Shown here: piece by piece, positions 36,599 through 44,784 of the stretch
How the letters are laid out: each line of letters begins with the position of its first letter
Numbering within the stretch: the stretch's first letter is position 1
DNA from: Streptomyces sp. BK208
GTDB lineage: Bacteria > Actinomycetota > Actinomycetes > Streptomycetales > Streptomycetaceae
Reading direction: 5' to 3'
Length of the DNA: 64,000 nt
Assembly: GCF_004364245.1 (NCBI RefSeq)
Contig: NZ_SOAV01000001.1
Coordinates: forward strand, 372,001-436,000
The notes under the pieces: generated by a model
Seen by the model: the letters and a program-made list of their open reading frames with translations, nothing else
Told to the model about the DNA's origin: nothing
Database searches by the model: none
Made by a program: the position numbers and the translations under genes

Positions 36599-37963
36599 AT
36601 GCCCCGCCCACTGCGGGTGGCCATCGTCGGATCCGGCCCGGCCGGGATCTACGCCGCTGACGCCCTGCTCAAGTCCGAGGTGGCCGCCGACCCCGGTGTT
36701 TCCATCGACATCTTCGAGCGCATGCCCGCCCCGTTCGGGCTCATCCGGTACGGCGTCGCGCCCGACCATCCGCGGATCAAGGGCATCATCACGGCCCTGC
36801 ACCAGGTGCTCGACAAGCCGCAGATCCGCCTCTTCGGCAACGTGAACTACCCCACCGACATCAGCCTGGACGACCTGCGGGCCTTCTACGACGGTGTGAT
36901 ATTCGCCACCGGAGCCACGGCGGACCGGGACCTGTCCGTCCCCGGTATCGACCTCGACGGCTCGTACGGCGCGGCCGACTTCGTCGCCTGGTACGACGGC
37001 CACCCCGACTTCCCGCGCACCTGGCCGCTGGAGGCGGAGAAGGTCGCCGTCCTCGGCGTCGGCAACGTCGCCCTGGACATCGCCCGGGTCCTGGCGAAGA
37101 CCGCGGACGAGCTGCTGCCGACCGAGATCCCGCCGAACGTCTACGAGGGCCTGAAGGCCAACAAGGCGCTGGAGGTCCACGTCTTCGGGCGTCGCGGCCC
37201 GGCGCAGGCGAAGTTCAGCCCGATGGAGCTGCGGGAGCTCGACCACTCCCCCAACATCGAGGTGATCGTCGACCCCGAGGACATCGACTACGACGAGGGC
37301 TCGATCGCCACCCGGCGCGGCAACAAGCAGGCCGACATGGTCGCCAAGACCTTGGAGAACTGGGCGATCCGCGACGTCGGCGACCGGCCGCACAAGCTGT
37401 TCCTGCACTTCTTCGAGTCGCCCTCGGAGATCCTCGGCGAGGACGGCAAGGTGGTCGGCCTGCGCACCGAGCGCACCGAGCTGGACGGCACGGGCAACGT
37501 CAAGGGCACCGGCGAGTTCAAGGACTGGGACGTGCAGGCCGTCTACCGGGCCGTCGGCTACCTGTCCGACCAGCTGCCCAAGCTGCCCTGGGACCTGGAG
37601 ACCGGCACGGTCCCGGACGTGGGCGGCCGGGTCGTCCAGGAGTCCGGCGAGCACCTGCAGTCGACGTACGTCACGGGCTGGATCCGGCGCGGCCCGGTCG
37701 GTCTGATCGGACACACCAAGGGCGACGCCAACGAGACGGTCTCCAACCTGCTCGACGACTACGCGAACGGCCGTCTCCAGACGCCTTCCTCGCCCGCTCC
37801 CGAGAGCGTGGACGCCTTCCTCGCCGAGCGCAACGTCCGCTTCACCACCTGGGACGGCTGGTACAGGCTCGACGCGGCGGAGAAGGCGCAGGGCGAGCCG
37901 CACGGGCGCGCGCGCGTGAAGTACGTCGAGCGCGAGGACATGCTCCGGGAGAGCGGCGCCTGA
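36599..37963 (+). CDS. fprA: FprA-type ferredoxin-NADP(+) reductase
   Basis: A 454-residue flavoprotein of the adrenodoxin-reductase/FprA family, which passes electrons between NADPH and ferredoxins. The FAD loop is VAIVGSGPAGIYAADALL (residues 5-22), followed by FGLIRYGVAPDHPRIK. The NADP loop is VAVLGVGNVALDIARVL near 147-163, and GWIRRGPVGLIGHTKGDANETV lies near the C terminus. The ATG follows GAAGGGA. An iron-box-like sequence upstream suggests induction at low iron, which would fit reductive release of iron from siderophores or Fe-S supply. Confidence 0.93.
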   Translation: MPRPLRVAIVGSGPAGIYAADALLKSEVAADPGVSIDIFERMPAPFGLIRYGVAPDHPRIKGIITALHQVLDKPQIRLFGNVNYPTDISLDDLRAFYDGVIFATGATADRDLSVPGIDLDGSYGAADFVAWYDGHPDFPRTWPLEAEKVAVLGVGNVALDIARVLAKTADELLPTEIPPNVYEGLKANKALEVHVFGRRGPAQAKFSPMELRELDHSPNIEVIVDPEDIDYDEGSIATRRGNKQADMVAKTLENWAIRDVGDRPHKLFLHFFESPSEILGEDGKVVGLRTERTELDGTGNVKGTGEFKDWDVQAVYRAVGYLSDQLPKLPWDLETGTVPDVGGRVVQESGEHLQSTYVTGWIRRGPVGLIGHTKGDANETVSNLLDDYANGRLQTPSSPAPESVDAFLAERNVRFTTWDGWYRLDAAEKAQGEPHGRARVKYVEREDMLRESGA

Positions 37964-38073
37964 GCCGCCCCGGCCGGCGCCGGCGCCTCCTCGGAGAGCG
38001 GCGGCACCGGCCGGGATCCGGCGAAGGTCCGCGAGGTGAAGGCCCCCGGCCCCGGACGGACGCGCGGCCGGGT

Positions 38074-38448
38074 TCAGACCTCCAGGTCGGTCTCGATCCG
38101 GCGCAGCTGGTGGCGGGCCATGGCCAGGTTGGCCCGGCTCGCGTCCAGCACCAGGTAGAGGAACAGCCCGTTGCCGCCGCGCCCCTTGAGCAGGCGGATC
38201 ATGTGGTACTGGGTGTTCAGCGTGATCAGGATGTCCTCGATCTCGTCCTTCAGACCGAGGAGCTCCATCGTGCGCAGTTTGGACCGCACGACGTCGGTGT
38301 TGCCTGCCGCGGCGACCTCCAGGTTGAAGTCCTTGCCGCCGCCCAGCGTGCCGAGCGCCATCCCGCTGGTGTAGTCGACCAGCGCCACGGCGGTGGCCCC
38401 GTCGATGGCGCTGAGGCATTCCTTGAGCGAGGTCTCCAGGTTGGGCAT
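38074..38448 (-). CDS. Roadblock/LC7-like protein (third in operon)
   Basis: A 124-residue single-domain protein: TSLKECLSAIDGATAVALVDYTSGMALGTLGG, TDVVRSKLRTMELLG, EDILITLNTQYHMIRLL and GLFLYLVLDASRANLAMARHQLRRIE. The alternation of strands and helices and the end pattern match the roadblock/longin-like fold of MglB/CvnB proteins. It is a close relative of the first operon gene at 39876. AAGGAA precedes the ATG at 38448. The frame is open further upstream through a repeat region; that part is not coding by RBS position. Confidence 0.75.
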   Translation of the reverse strand: MPNLETSLKECLSAIDGATAVALVDYTSGMALGTLGGGKDFNLEVAAAGNTDVVRSKLRTMELLGLKDEIEDILITLNTQYHMIRLLKGRGGNGLFLYLVLDASRANLAMARHQLRRIETDLEV

Positions 38449-38470
38449 GGTGGTTTTTCCTTCCGGACGT

Positions 38471-38550
38471 GATCGGTGCGGGATCGGTGCGTGATCGGTG
38501 TTTTCGGGTGGACCCGTGTCGGGCGGACCGGTGTCAGGTGGACCGGTGAT
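38471..38550. repeat. Short tandem repeats between roadblock genes
   Basis: Three GATCGGTG units recur at 11-bp spacing (from 38471, 38482 and 38493). Three 15-bp units of the form GGGTGGACCCGTGTC run from 38506 to 38550, overlapping the 3' end of the upstream roadblock gene. On the minus strand the 15-mer would encode TGPPD. Possibly a spacer that changes length by slippage. Confidence 0.6.
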
Positions 38551-39055
38551 GGCCGCCGGTCCGGGGAGTGGGCTGGTGTGCGGGCCGCTGCGGCGTGCGC
38601 ACCGGCAGGGTGCCGATGGGCCGGCCGGCGTCCACGGGAAGCGTCGCCGCGTGCTCGGCTGCCGGGGCACGGCGTTCCGGCCCGATGCGGGCGGCGACCA
38701 GCTCCCCGATCCGGGCGCCGCTGCGCCGGCCCTCCAGGTGCAGCCGGCCCACGTTGACCCGCCCGTCGGCGAGCAGGGTGAGCACGGCGGCGGGACCGGC
38801 GGCGTACGTGGCGACGTAGCCCTCGGCCCCGCGCAGCAGCAGTTCGCGGAACCCGCCGCGCGCGGTGGCGTCCGCCATGCGGTGTGCGACCCCCAGGGCG
38901 GCCGCGGTGAGCGCGGCGAGGCCTTCGGGCTCGGTGCCCGGCGCGTCGTGGGCGAGGACGAGCCCGTCCACGGTGGCCGCGAGCGATCCGGTCAGCTGGG
39001 GCACGCGGTTGCGCAGCCGGTGCAGTTCGTCCAGGACGTCGCTCTCGACGGCCAT
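38534..39055 (-). CDS. Roadblock/LC7 domain protein, CvnB-like (second type)
   Basis: A 173-residue protein. Residues 1-120 form a roadblock domain (VLDELHRLRNRVPQLTGSLAATVDGLVLAHDAPGTEPEGLAALTAAALGVAHRMADATARGGFRELLLRGAEGYVATYAAGPAAVLTLLADGRVNVGRLHLEGRR, shown here only as the sequence order of known blocks GSLAATVDGLVLAHDAPG and GYVATYAAGPAAVLTLL). A Pro/Arg-rich disordered tail follows. The fold is shared with CvnB of streptomycete conservons, which works with a CvnD GTPase; no GTPase is near. Confidence 0.8.
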   Translation of the reverse strand: MAVESDVLDELHRLRNRVPQLTGSLAATVDGLVLAHDAPGTEPEGLAALTAAALGVAHRMADATARGGFRELLLRGAEGYVATYAAGPAAVLTLLADGRVNVGRLHLEGRRSGARIGELVAARIGPERRAPAAEHAATLPVDAGRPIGTLPVRTPQRPAHQPTPRTGGHHRST

Positions 39056-39093
39056 GAGCAGTCTCCTTTCGTCGCGCCTGCGGCGCGCGCGGA

Positions 39094-39879
39094 TCACAGG
39101 GCCTCCAAGGCGTCTCGGAGCCGTCGCAGCAGGGCCGTGTCCGGGTCGTCCCACACGACCGGCCGCGGCCCGGCGTCGGCCGGGACGGACGGGACCGCTG
39201 GCGGGGCGGCGCGGACGAGGCCGTCGGCGGCCAGGCGGCGCAGTTCGACGAGGGTGTGGTACGTGCGACAGGCGAGCGCCGACGCGATCTGCGCGGCGGT
39301 GCGGACGCCGTCGACCTGGGTCAGGGCGCGGCCCCGGCGCGCGGGCAGGTCGGCGGCGTCGGCGCCCGGCACCCGGGTCAGGGGGACGGTGTCGATGGCG
39401 GGGTCCGGCCATATCCGGTCCAGCAGCGCGCGCCGGCGTCCGGACTCGCGCACGACGACGTCCACCGGCACGGAGCGGACCGCGCCGAGCCAGTGCACCG
39501 CGCCGGGCCGGAAACGCTGCGCGCGCGTGTCGTGGGCCAGGACGAAGTAGGCGGCGTCGAACAGCGCGCCCAGGTGACAGACCTCGAGCGCGCCCGCGGC
39601 GAGCCTGCCGCTGTCCACGAGCCGGTGGCCGACCCGGTGCTGTGTCCCGCCCCGGTCGACCGCGTCCCACCAGCCGTCGGCCGGCACCGCGCCGCTGCGG
39701 GTGAGCAGCGCGCCGAGGTCGGGAGTGCAGGCCGACTCCACGTGCACGACCCGGCCCGCCGAGAGGTAGACGATGCCCCGCTCGCCCGACAGGGCGCCGG
39801 TCGCTCCTTCGGCGGCGAGGGCGCGCAGGGCGTCCGACGTCGTGTCGTGCGCGGTCCAGGTGGTCGTCACCCGGGTCAT
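39094..39879 (-). CDS. PATAN/DUF4388-like protein with C-terminal winged helix
   Basis: A 261-residue protein. The first 70 residues resemble a PATAN (DUF4388) domain: ALRALAAEGATGALSGERGIVYLSAGRVVHVES followed by LGALLTRSGAV. The C-terminal part (about 190-235) reads LTQVDGVRTAAQIASALACRTYHTLVELRRLAADGLV, a winged-helix-like segment often found with PATAN. PATAN proteins occur with MglA/roadblock signalling in other bacteria. The ATG overlaps the upstream roadblock gene stop by 4 bp. No enzyme motif is visible. Confidence 0.65.
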   Translation of the reverse strand: MTRVTTTWTAHDTTSDALRALAAEGATGALSGERGIVYLSAGRVVHVESACTPDLGALLTRSGAVPADGWWDAVDRGGTQHRVGHRLVDSGRLAAGALEVCHLGALFDAAYFVLAHDTRAQRFRPGAVHWLGAVRSVPVDVVVRESGRRRALLDRIWPDPAIDTVPLTRVPGADAADLPARRGRALTQVDGVRTAAQIASALACRTYHTLVELRRLAADGLVRAAPPAVPSVPADAGPRPVVWDDPDTALLRRLRDALEAL

Positions 39880-40283
39880 CCGAGCACCAGCCGGTCCGCC
39901 ATGTCGGCCAGCCGGATGCGGGCCAGGGCGAGGTTTCCGTCGTTGCGGTCGAGCCACAGGTGGAGGAAGACGGTGCTGTCGAACGGGGTGCTGACGAACC
40001 TGAGCAGGTGGTAGGCGTCACCGGTGGTGGCGATCAGGTCCTCCACCGGGGGTTCCTTGTCCGCCCCGGCGTCGCCCCGTCGCGGACCGCCCGCCGCCAG
40101 GGAGCCGCTCTCCGCGACGTGCCGGCCCAGCTCGGCCGTCTCCGCGGCCGTCGCCTCCCAGTCGCCGCCCGGCGCCTCGCCGACGGCGCCGAGCGCGAGC
40201 CCGCTGATCCAGTCGACCAGCGACGCGCCGCGGGCGCCCGGCAGTCGCATGGCTTCCAGCAGACTCTCGTCGATTCCGGGCAC
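39876..40283 (-). CDS. Roadblock/LC7-like protein (first in operon)
   Basis: A 135-residue relative of the product at 38074: LLEAMRLPGARGASLVDWISGLALGAVGE, VEDLIATTGDAYHLLRFVS and VFLHLWLDRNDGNLALARIRLADMADRLVLG. The shared LVDxxSGxALG and L(A/D)xxxxNLAxAR patterns mark them as paralogues. The GTG at 40283 follows GGGGAGGGG at proper spacing and is chosen over an in-frame start at 40304. It opens a four-gene minus-strand operon of roadblock and PATAN proteins. Confidence 0.72.
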   Translation of the reverse strand: MPGIDESLLEAMRLPGARGASLVDWISGLALGAVGEAPGGDWEATAAETAELGRHVAESGSLAAGGPRRGDAGADKEPPVEDLIATTGDAYHLLRFVSTPFDSTVFLHLWLDRNDGNLALARIRLADMADRLVLG

Positions 40284-40472
40284 GCCGGATCCCCTCCCCT
40301 GCACGGCTGTACCGCGAACGTGACGACGACACTACGGAAAGTGCGCGCATCCGGTGAGCGCTTTGGCATTTTCCAGAGGAACGTGCGCGCGCCGCGGGAC
40401 ACTTCGGGGTTCGGTCCGTGCCGGGAGCGGACGGGCGCGCGTGCCGGCGCCGGGACGGGCAACCCGTGGGGC

Positions 40473-41579
40473 ATGCCCCGACTGCATCTCCCCTTTGGCG
40501 GGAAGCACGCGAAAGACGTCCCGGCGGACGGACCGGCCGGCCGGCGGTCCCAGGAGGACGACGGTCCCGAGGACTACGGTCCGGACGCCGCCACCGAGGA
40601 CGCCGCCCCGGACTCCCCCACCGAACTGCCCGGACGCTCGTGGTCGGCGCTGGTGCGGCGCGTCGTCTCCGAGTTCCAGGACGACGAGCTGACCGACCGC
40701 GCCGCCGCCCTGACCTACTACGGGATCCTGGCGCTGTTCCCGGCCCTGCTGGTGCTGGTCTCGCTGCTCGGCATCGCCGGGGAGTCCGCCACCCAGGAGG
40801 TCCTGGACAACGTGAAGAAGCTCGCGCCCGGGTCCGCGCGGGACGTCCTCACGAACGCCGTGGAGCAGCTGCAGGCCAAGGCGGGTCTGGGCTCCGTGCT
40901 GGCGGTGGTCGGTCTGGTCGGTGCCGTCTGGTCGGCGTCCGGCTACGTCGGCGCGTTCATCCGCGCCGCCAACGCGGTCTACGACGTGCCCGAGGGGCGG
41001 CCGGTGTGGAAGGTGCTGCCGCTGCGGGTGATCCTGACGGTGGTCCTGCTGGTGCTCGCGGTGGTCAGCGCGCTCATCGTGGTCTTCACGGGAAGCCTGG
41101 CCCGGCAGGCGGGCACCGCCCTCGGGATCGGCGACACCGCGCTGACGGTGTGGTCGATCGCCAAGTGGCCGGTACTGGTCCTGCTCGTCACCTTCATGAT
41201 CGCGATCCTGTACTGGGCCGCGCCCAACGCGCGGCTCAAGGGCTTCAAGTGGATCTCTCCGGGAAGTCTGGTCGCGCTGCTGATCTGGTTGCTCGCCTCC
41301 GGCGGGTTCGCCTTCTACGTCGCCAACTTCGGCTCGTACAACAAGACGTACGGCACCCTGGCCGGCGTCATCATCTTCCTGGTGTGGCTGTGGGTGACCA
41401 ACCTGGCGATCCTGCTCGGCCTGCAGTTCGACGCGGAGCTGGCCCGCCAGCGGGTCATCGACGGCGGCCACCCGCCCGAGGAGGAGCCGTACGTGGAGCC
41501 GCGTGACACCAGGGCCTGGGACGACGCGGACCGGCGGCGCGCGGGCGGGGACGGAGCCGGGGACGACGGGGCCGTGTGA
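40473..41579 (+). CDS. YihY/BrkB-family membrane protein
   Basis: A 368-residue inner-membrane protein. An acidic N-terminal region of about 60 residues precedes the conserved YihY core: DDELTDRAAALTYYGILALFPALLVLVSLLGI, GLGSVLAVVGLVGAVWSASGYVGAFIRAANAVYDVPEGRPVWK and NFGSYNKTYGTLAGVIIFLVWLWVTNLAILLGLQFDAEL. About six transmembrane helices are expected. The family was once annotated as RNase BN in error; its true role is unknown. It is divergent from the roadblock operon. Confidence 0.92.
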   Translation: MPRLHLPFGGKHAKDVPADGPAGRRSQEDDGPEDYGPDAATEDAAPDSPTELPGRSWSALVRRVVSEFQDDELTDRAAALTYYGILALFPALLVLVSLLGIAGESATQEVLDNVKKLAPGSARDVLTNAVEQLQAKAGLGSVLAVVGLVGAVWSASGYVGAFIRAANAVYDVPEGRPVWKVLPLRVILTVVLLVLAVVSALIVVFTGSLARQAGTALGIGDTALTVWSIAKWPVLVLLVTFMIAILYWAAPNARLKGFKWISPGSLVALLIWLLASGGFAFYVANFGSYNKTYGTLAGVIIFLVWLWVTNLAILLGLQFDAELARQRVIDGGHPPEEEPYVEPRDTRAWDDADRRRAGGDGAGDDGAV

Positions 41580-41668
41580 CGGTGGACGGCCGGGGGGCGG
41601 CGTCCGGCTCACCGGATCTGGCCGGCGGTGCCCGGTCGCGACCGGCGGCGAGATCCGGCCGACACCTC

Positions 41669-42463
41669 CTACGGCAGGATCGAGTCGACGTAGCCGCCGT
41701 CCACGCGGACGGCCGCGCCGGTGGTGGCGGAGGCGAGGGGGGAGCTGAGGTACACCACCAGGTTGGCGATCTCCTCGGGTTCGATCAGCCGCTGGAGCAG
41801 GGACTGCGGGCGGTGTTCGCGCATGAAGACGCGCTGGGCCTCGTCCCAGGGCAGGTCGCGGTCGACCAGCTGGTACACGAAGTCCTCGACGCCCTCCGTG
41901 TGCGTGGGACCCGCGACCACGCAGTTCACCGTGACGCCGCTGCCCGCCGCCTCCTTGGCGAAGCCCCGGCCGACCGCGAGCAGTGCCGTCTTCGAGACGC
42001 CGTAGTGGATCATCTCGGCCGGGATGACGACGGCCGAGTCGCTCGCGATGTACAGCACCCGTCCCCAGCCGCGGTCCCTCATCCGGGGGAGATGGGCGCG
42101 CGTCAGCCTGACGCCCGCGAGGACGTTGATCTCGAAGTAGCGGCGCCACTCGTCGTCGCTGATCTCCAGCGCGGGAGCGGCGCCGAAGACGCCGAGGTTG
42201 TTCACGAGGATGTCCACGTCGGGCAGCGCCGCCAGGGCCTGCTCGGCGCCCTCCTCGGTGCCGAGGTCGGCCGCGACCGGCACGAACGTGCCGCCCGGTA
42301 CGTCGGCCCGCAGCTTGCGGACACTCTCCTCCAGGCGGCCGGCGTCGCGTCCGTTGACGCCCACGGTGGCCCCGGCCCGGGCCAGCCCGGCGGCGATCGC
42401 CGCCCCGATGCCCTGCGAGGAGCCCGTCACCAGTGCGGTGCGTCCGCCGAGGTCCAGATTCAT
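41669..42463 (-). CDS. Short-chain dehydrogenase/reductase (SDR)
   Basis: A 264-residue classical SDR. The cofactor motif TGSSQGIGAAIAAG is at about 14-27, with VNGRDAGRLEE after it (Arg following suggests NADP). NNLGVFG, the catalytic serine in YIASDSAVVIPAEMIHYGVSKTALL and YxxxK are all present, and the end VRVDGGYVDSIL is typical. The ATG at 42463 follows AAGGAG; the open frame to 42571 is not used. Substrate unknown. It is convergent with the YihY-family gene. Confidence 0.92.
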   Translation of the reverse strand: MNLDLGGRTALVTGSSQGIGAAIAAGLARAGATVGVNGRDAGRLEESVRKLRADVPGGTFVPVAADLGTEEGAEQALAALPDVDILVNNLGVFGAAPALEISDDEWRRYFEINVLAGVRLTRAHLPRMRDRGWGRVLYIASDSAVVIPAEMIHYGVSKTALLAVGRGFAKEAAGSGVTVNCVVAGPTHTEGVEDFVYQLVDRDLPWDEAQRVFMREHRPQSLLQRLIEPEEIANLVVYLSSPLASATTGAAVRVDGGYVDSILP

Positions 42464-42657
42464 CGTCTCGCTCCTTGTCGTGCCGTACGGTCGGTCGGGT
42501 TGCTCCTGCCCACCCTCGCCCACGACGCACCCGTCACCCGGCCGCCCGCGCCGTACGCCGCACCACGCCACGCCCGGTCGGCGGACCCCCGGTGCTCTCG
42601 GCTGACCTGCGGCGACAATACTTGCCTACGTCCGTGCCCCTGCTGCCCGATGGACTC

Positions 42658-43845
42658 ATGCCGACCTCTACCACCGCCCGCCCCACGCATCCGCCCACGC
42701 TGTGGGCCGCTCGCGGCCGCCACGTCGGCTCCGCGGCCGAGGACACCGTCCGCAAGAGGCTGCAGCGGCTCAAGGACGACCACGTCCTGGACGACTTCCT
42801 GGACCCGCCCGACGACCCGGCGCCCGCCGCGGCCACCGGCGCCGCCGCCGACCGGATCTTCGAGGCGCGCTGGAAGGTTCCCGGGGAAGCGGGGGACGTG
42901 ACCGTGCGGGCGAGGCTGGTCCTGGAGCCCGCCTCGGCGGGCGGGCAGGAGTGGACGCTGCTCGCGGAGGCCGAGGAGGCCTGGGACCTGGGCTGGCCCT
43001 CCCCCGCCACGATGTTCTGGCCGGACGATCCGGACGTCACCTGGGACCGGGACGTCGCCACCGGGCTGCGGCTGCGGGGCCTCAACACCCTGCCGGACGA
43101 CGACAAGGCCGTACGGCGGCTGCTCAAGGACGCCGGGCGCAGTCCGTGGAACATCCACGTCGTGGTGCACGAGGCGATGACCCCGGACCACCGCGGCCGG
43201 GTGCCGCTGCCGCGGCGGCTGCCGCCCGGTCTGCGGCACCGGGTGGTCGAGCACCGCGCCGCGCCGCAGCAGTTGCGCACGGTGAACTGGGCCCTGGAGG
43301 ACTTCGGCGTCCAGGTGCCGCGCGGCGGCGCCGTGGTGCTGCCCGGCACACCGGCCCCGGCCGACTACGCGGCCGGTGACTTCTCGGTGCGCACCGTGTT
43401 CCTGGACGGCTCCGAGCCCACCGCGCTGATCGCGGCGGTGACGTCCTTCGCCGTGCTGCCCAGGCCGCTGCCCGACGACGCGGTGGCGGCCCTCGGGTCG
43501 CTGCGGGAGGACTGGCGGCTGCTGACGCTGGAGGAGGAGCTGGAGCGCGAGCGCAGGCTGGTGGCCATGTACGCCGAGGCCCTCGAGGCCATGACCCAGT
43601 CCCGCGACCTGTACCGGGAGGCGGCGGAACGGGCGGCCGAGGCCCTCGCCGTGTACCGGGAGTCCGCCGGAGCGGCACCGGCCGGTCCCCCGCCGCCCCG
43701 CACCCCGGCGCCGTCCCCCCTGCGGAGTCTGACCCGCACCCTGGACAGGTTCCGCAACCCCGCCAGGCCGCCCCGCCCGGACACACCCGCGAACGACACC
43801 ACCGTCGAGGACACCACGGACCCCTCCCCCCGCCCCGGCGACTGA
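42658..43845 (+). CDS. Uncharacterised protein with C-terminal coiled coil
   Basis: A 395-residue protein I do not recognise. Residues about 60-270 look globular (DRIFEARWKVPGEAGDVTVRARLVLEPA, EAEEAWDLGWPSPATMFWPDDPDVTWDR, NIHVVVHEAMTPDHRG). A coiled-coil-prone segment lies near 285-335 (LTLEEELERERRLVAMYAEALEAMTQSRDLYREAAERAAE). The tail is Pro/Thr-rich. No signal peptide or membrane helix is seen. The start is uncertain: the ATG has no clear Shine-Dalgarno and a GTG at 42634 is in frame. Confidence 0.6.
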   Translation: MPTSTTARPTHPPTLWAARGRHVGSAAEDTVRKRLQRLKDDHVLDDFLDPPDDPAPAAATGAAADRIFEARWKVPGEAGDVTVRARLVLEPASAGGQEWTLLAEAEEAWDLGWPSPATMFWPDDPDVTWDRDVATGLRLRGLNTLPDDDKAVRRLLKDAGRSPWNIHVVVHEAMTPDHRGRVPLPRRLPPGLRHRVVEHRAAPQQLRTVNWALEDFGVQVPRGGAVVLPGTPAPADYAAGDFSVRTVFLDGSEPTALIAAVTSFAVLPRPLPDDAVAALGSLREDWRLLTLEEELERERRLVAMYAEALEAMTQSRDLYREAAERAAEALAVYRESAGAAPAGPPPPRTPAPSPLRSLTRTLDRFRNPARPPRPDTPANDTTVEDTTDPSPRPGD

Positions 43846-43967
43846 AGTCTGCGGGGTGGGTGCCGGCGCACGCCCGGCCGCGAGCCCGGCGGCGCGGTGC
43901 GGGCCCCCAGGCACGCCGGAGCGCCCGGCACTCCGGCCGGCCGACGTCTCCGCGGGTCCGGTGTCGC

Positions 43968-44009
43968 GGATCCCGGGTCCCGGGTCCCGGGTCCCGGATC
44001 CCGGATCCC
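43968..44009 (+). repeat. Six tandem heptamers GG(G/A)TCCC in a gene-free stretch
   Basis: The 375-bp gap 43846-44220 holds no convincing gene. Its one clear feature is six head-to-tail heptamers: GGATCCC, three GGGTCCC, then two GGATCCC. Each unit is nearly self-complementary. The rest of the gap is plain GC-rich spacer leading to the molybdenum hydroxylase operon; no promoter was identified with confidence. Confidence 0.7.
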
Positions 44010-44220
44010 GACTCTCCCGACTCCCCCTGCCGCCGGTCCGCCGCCGGGCCGGGCGGTCCACCCGCTCGCCCGGCACCGCGCCGTCGGCCCGCGTGGACCG
44101 CGGCCCTGGACGCGGGTGACGAGGCCGCCCGTGGTGAGGGCAGCCTCACGTGTCATCCGGCGTGAGGTGGATACGCGGACGGCACAGGAGCACGGCCCGC
44201 CCCGGAAGGTCAGTGACGCC

Positions 44221-44784
44221 ATGGACAGCCAGCACGAGAGCGCCCCCGCTTCCCGCCCACAGGAGTCCGCCCGTTCGGAGACCACGCTCCGCGTCAACGG
44301 CAAACCGCACACGCTCGCCGTCGACCACCGCCGTGTCCTGCTGGACCTGCTGCGCGAGGACCTCGGTCTCGCGGGCGCCAAGAAGGGCTGCGACCACGGT
44401 CAGTGCGGCGCCTGCACGGTGCTGGTCGACGGGCGGCGGGTCAACAGCTGTCTGCTGTTCGCGGTCGCCCTGGACGGCTGCGACGTCACCACCGTGGAGG
44501 GACTCGCCGGGGACGGTGAGGAACTGCACCCGTTGCAGCGCGCCTTCCTGGACCGTGACGCCTTCCAGTGCGGGTACTGCACACCGGGCCAGATCTGCTC
44601 CGCGGTCGGCGCGCTCGCCGAGGCCGCGGCCGGACACCCCTCCCACGTCACCGACCCTGCGGCGCCCTCGGGGGAGCCGGTCGCGCTGGACCGGGACGAG
44701 ATCCGGGAGCGGCTGAGCGGGAATCTGTGCCGGTGCGGCGCCTATCCCCGGATCGTCGACGCGGTCGAGGACGTGATCCCGTGA
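44221..44784 (+). CDS. Molybdenum hydroxylase 2Fe-2S subunit (YagT/xanthine-dehydrogenase family)
   Basis: The 187-residue small subunit carries two 2Fe-2S clusters. The plant-type ferredoxin cluster uses C57, C62, C65 and C77 (CDHGQCGACTV). The second uses C117, C120, C170 and C172 (CGYCTPGQ and NLCRCGAYPRI). It moves electrons from the molybdenum site to FAD. Unlike E. coli YagT there is no twin-arginine signal, so the complex is cytosolic. The stop overlaps the FAD subunit start. No in-frame GTG lies closer to the GGAAGG upstream, so ATG 44221 is used. Confidence 0.94.
   Translation: MDSQHESAPASRPQESARSETTLRVNGKPHTLAVDHRRVLLDLLREDLGLAGAKKGCDHGQCGACTVLVDGRRVNSCLLFAVALDGCDVTTVEGLAGDGEELHPLQRAFLDRDAFQCGYCTPGQICSAVGALAEAAAGHPSHVTDPAAPSGEPVALDRDEIRERLSGNLCRCGAYPRIVDAVEDVIP

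Noticed and set aside
43968..44009. CRISPR-like array
   Set aside because: The heptamers are directly adjacent without spacers, so this is a simple tandem repeat.
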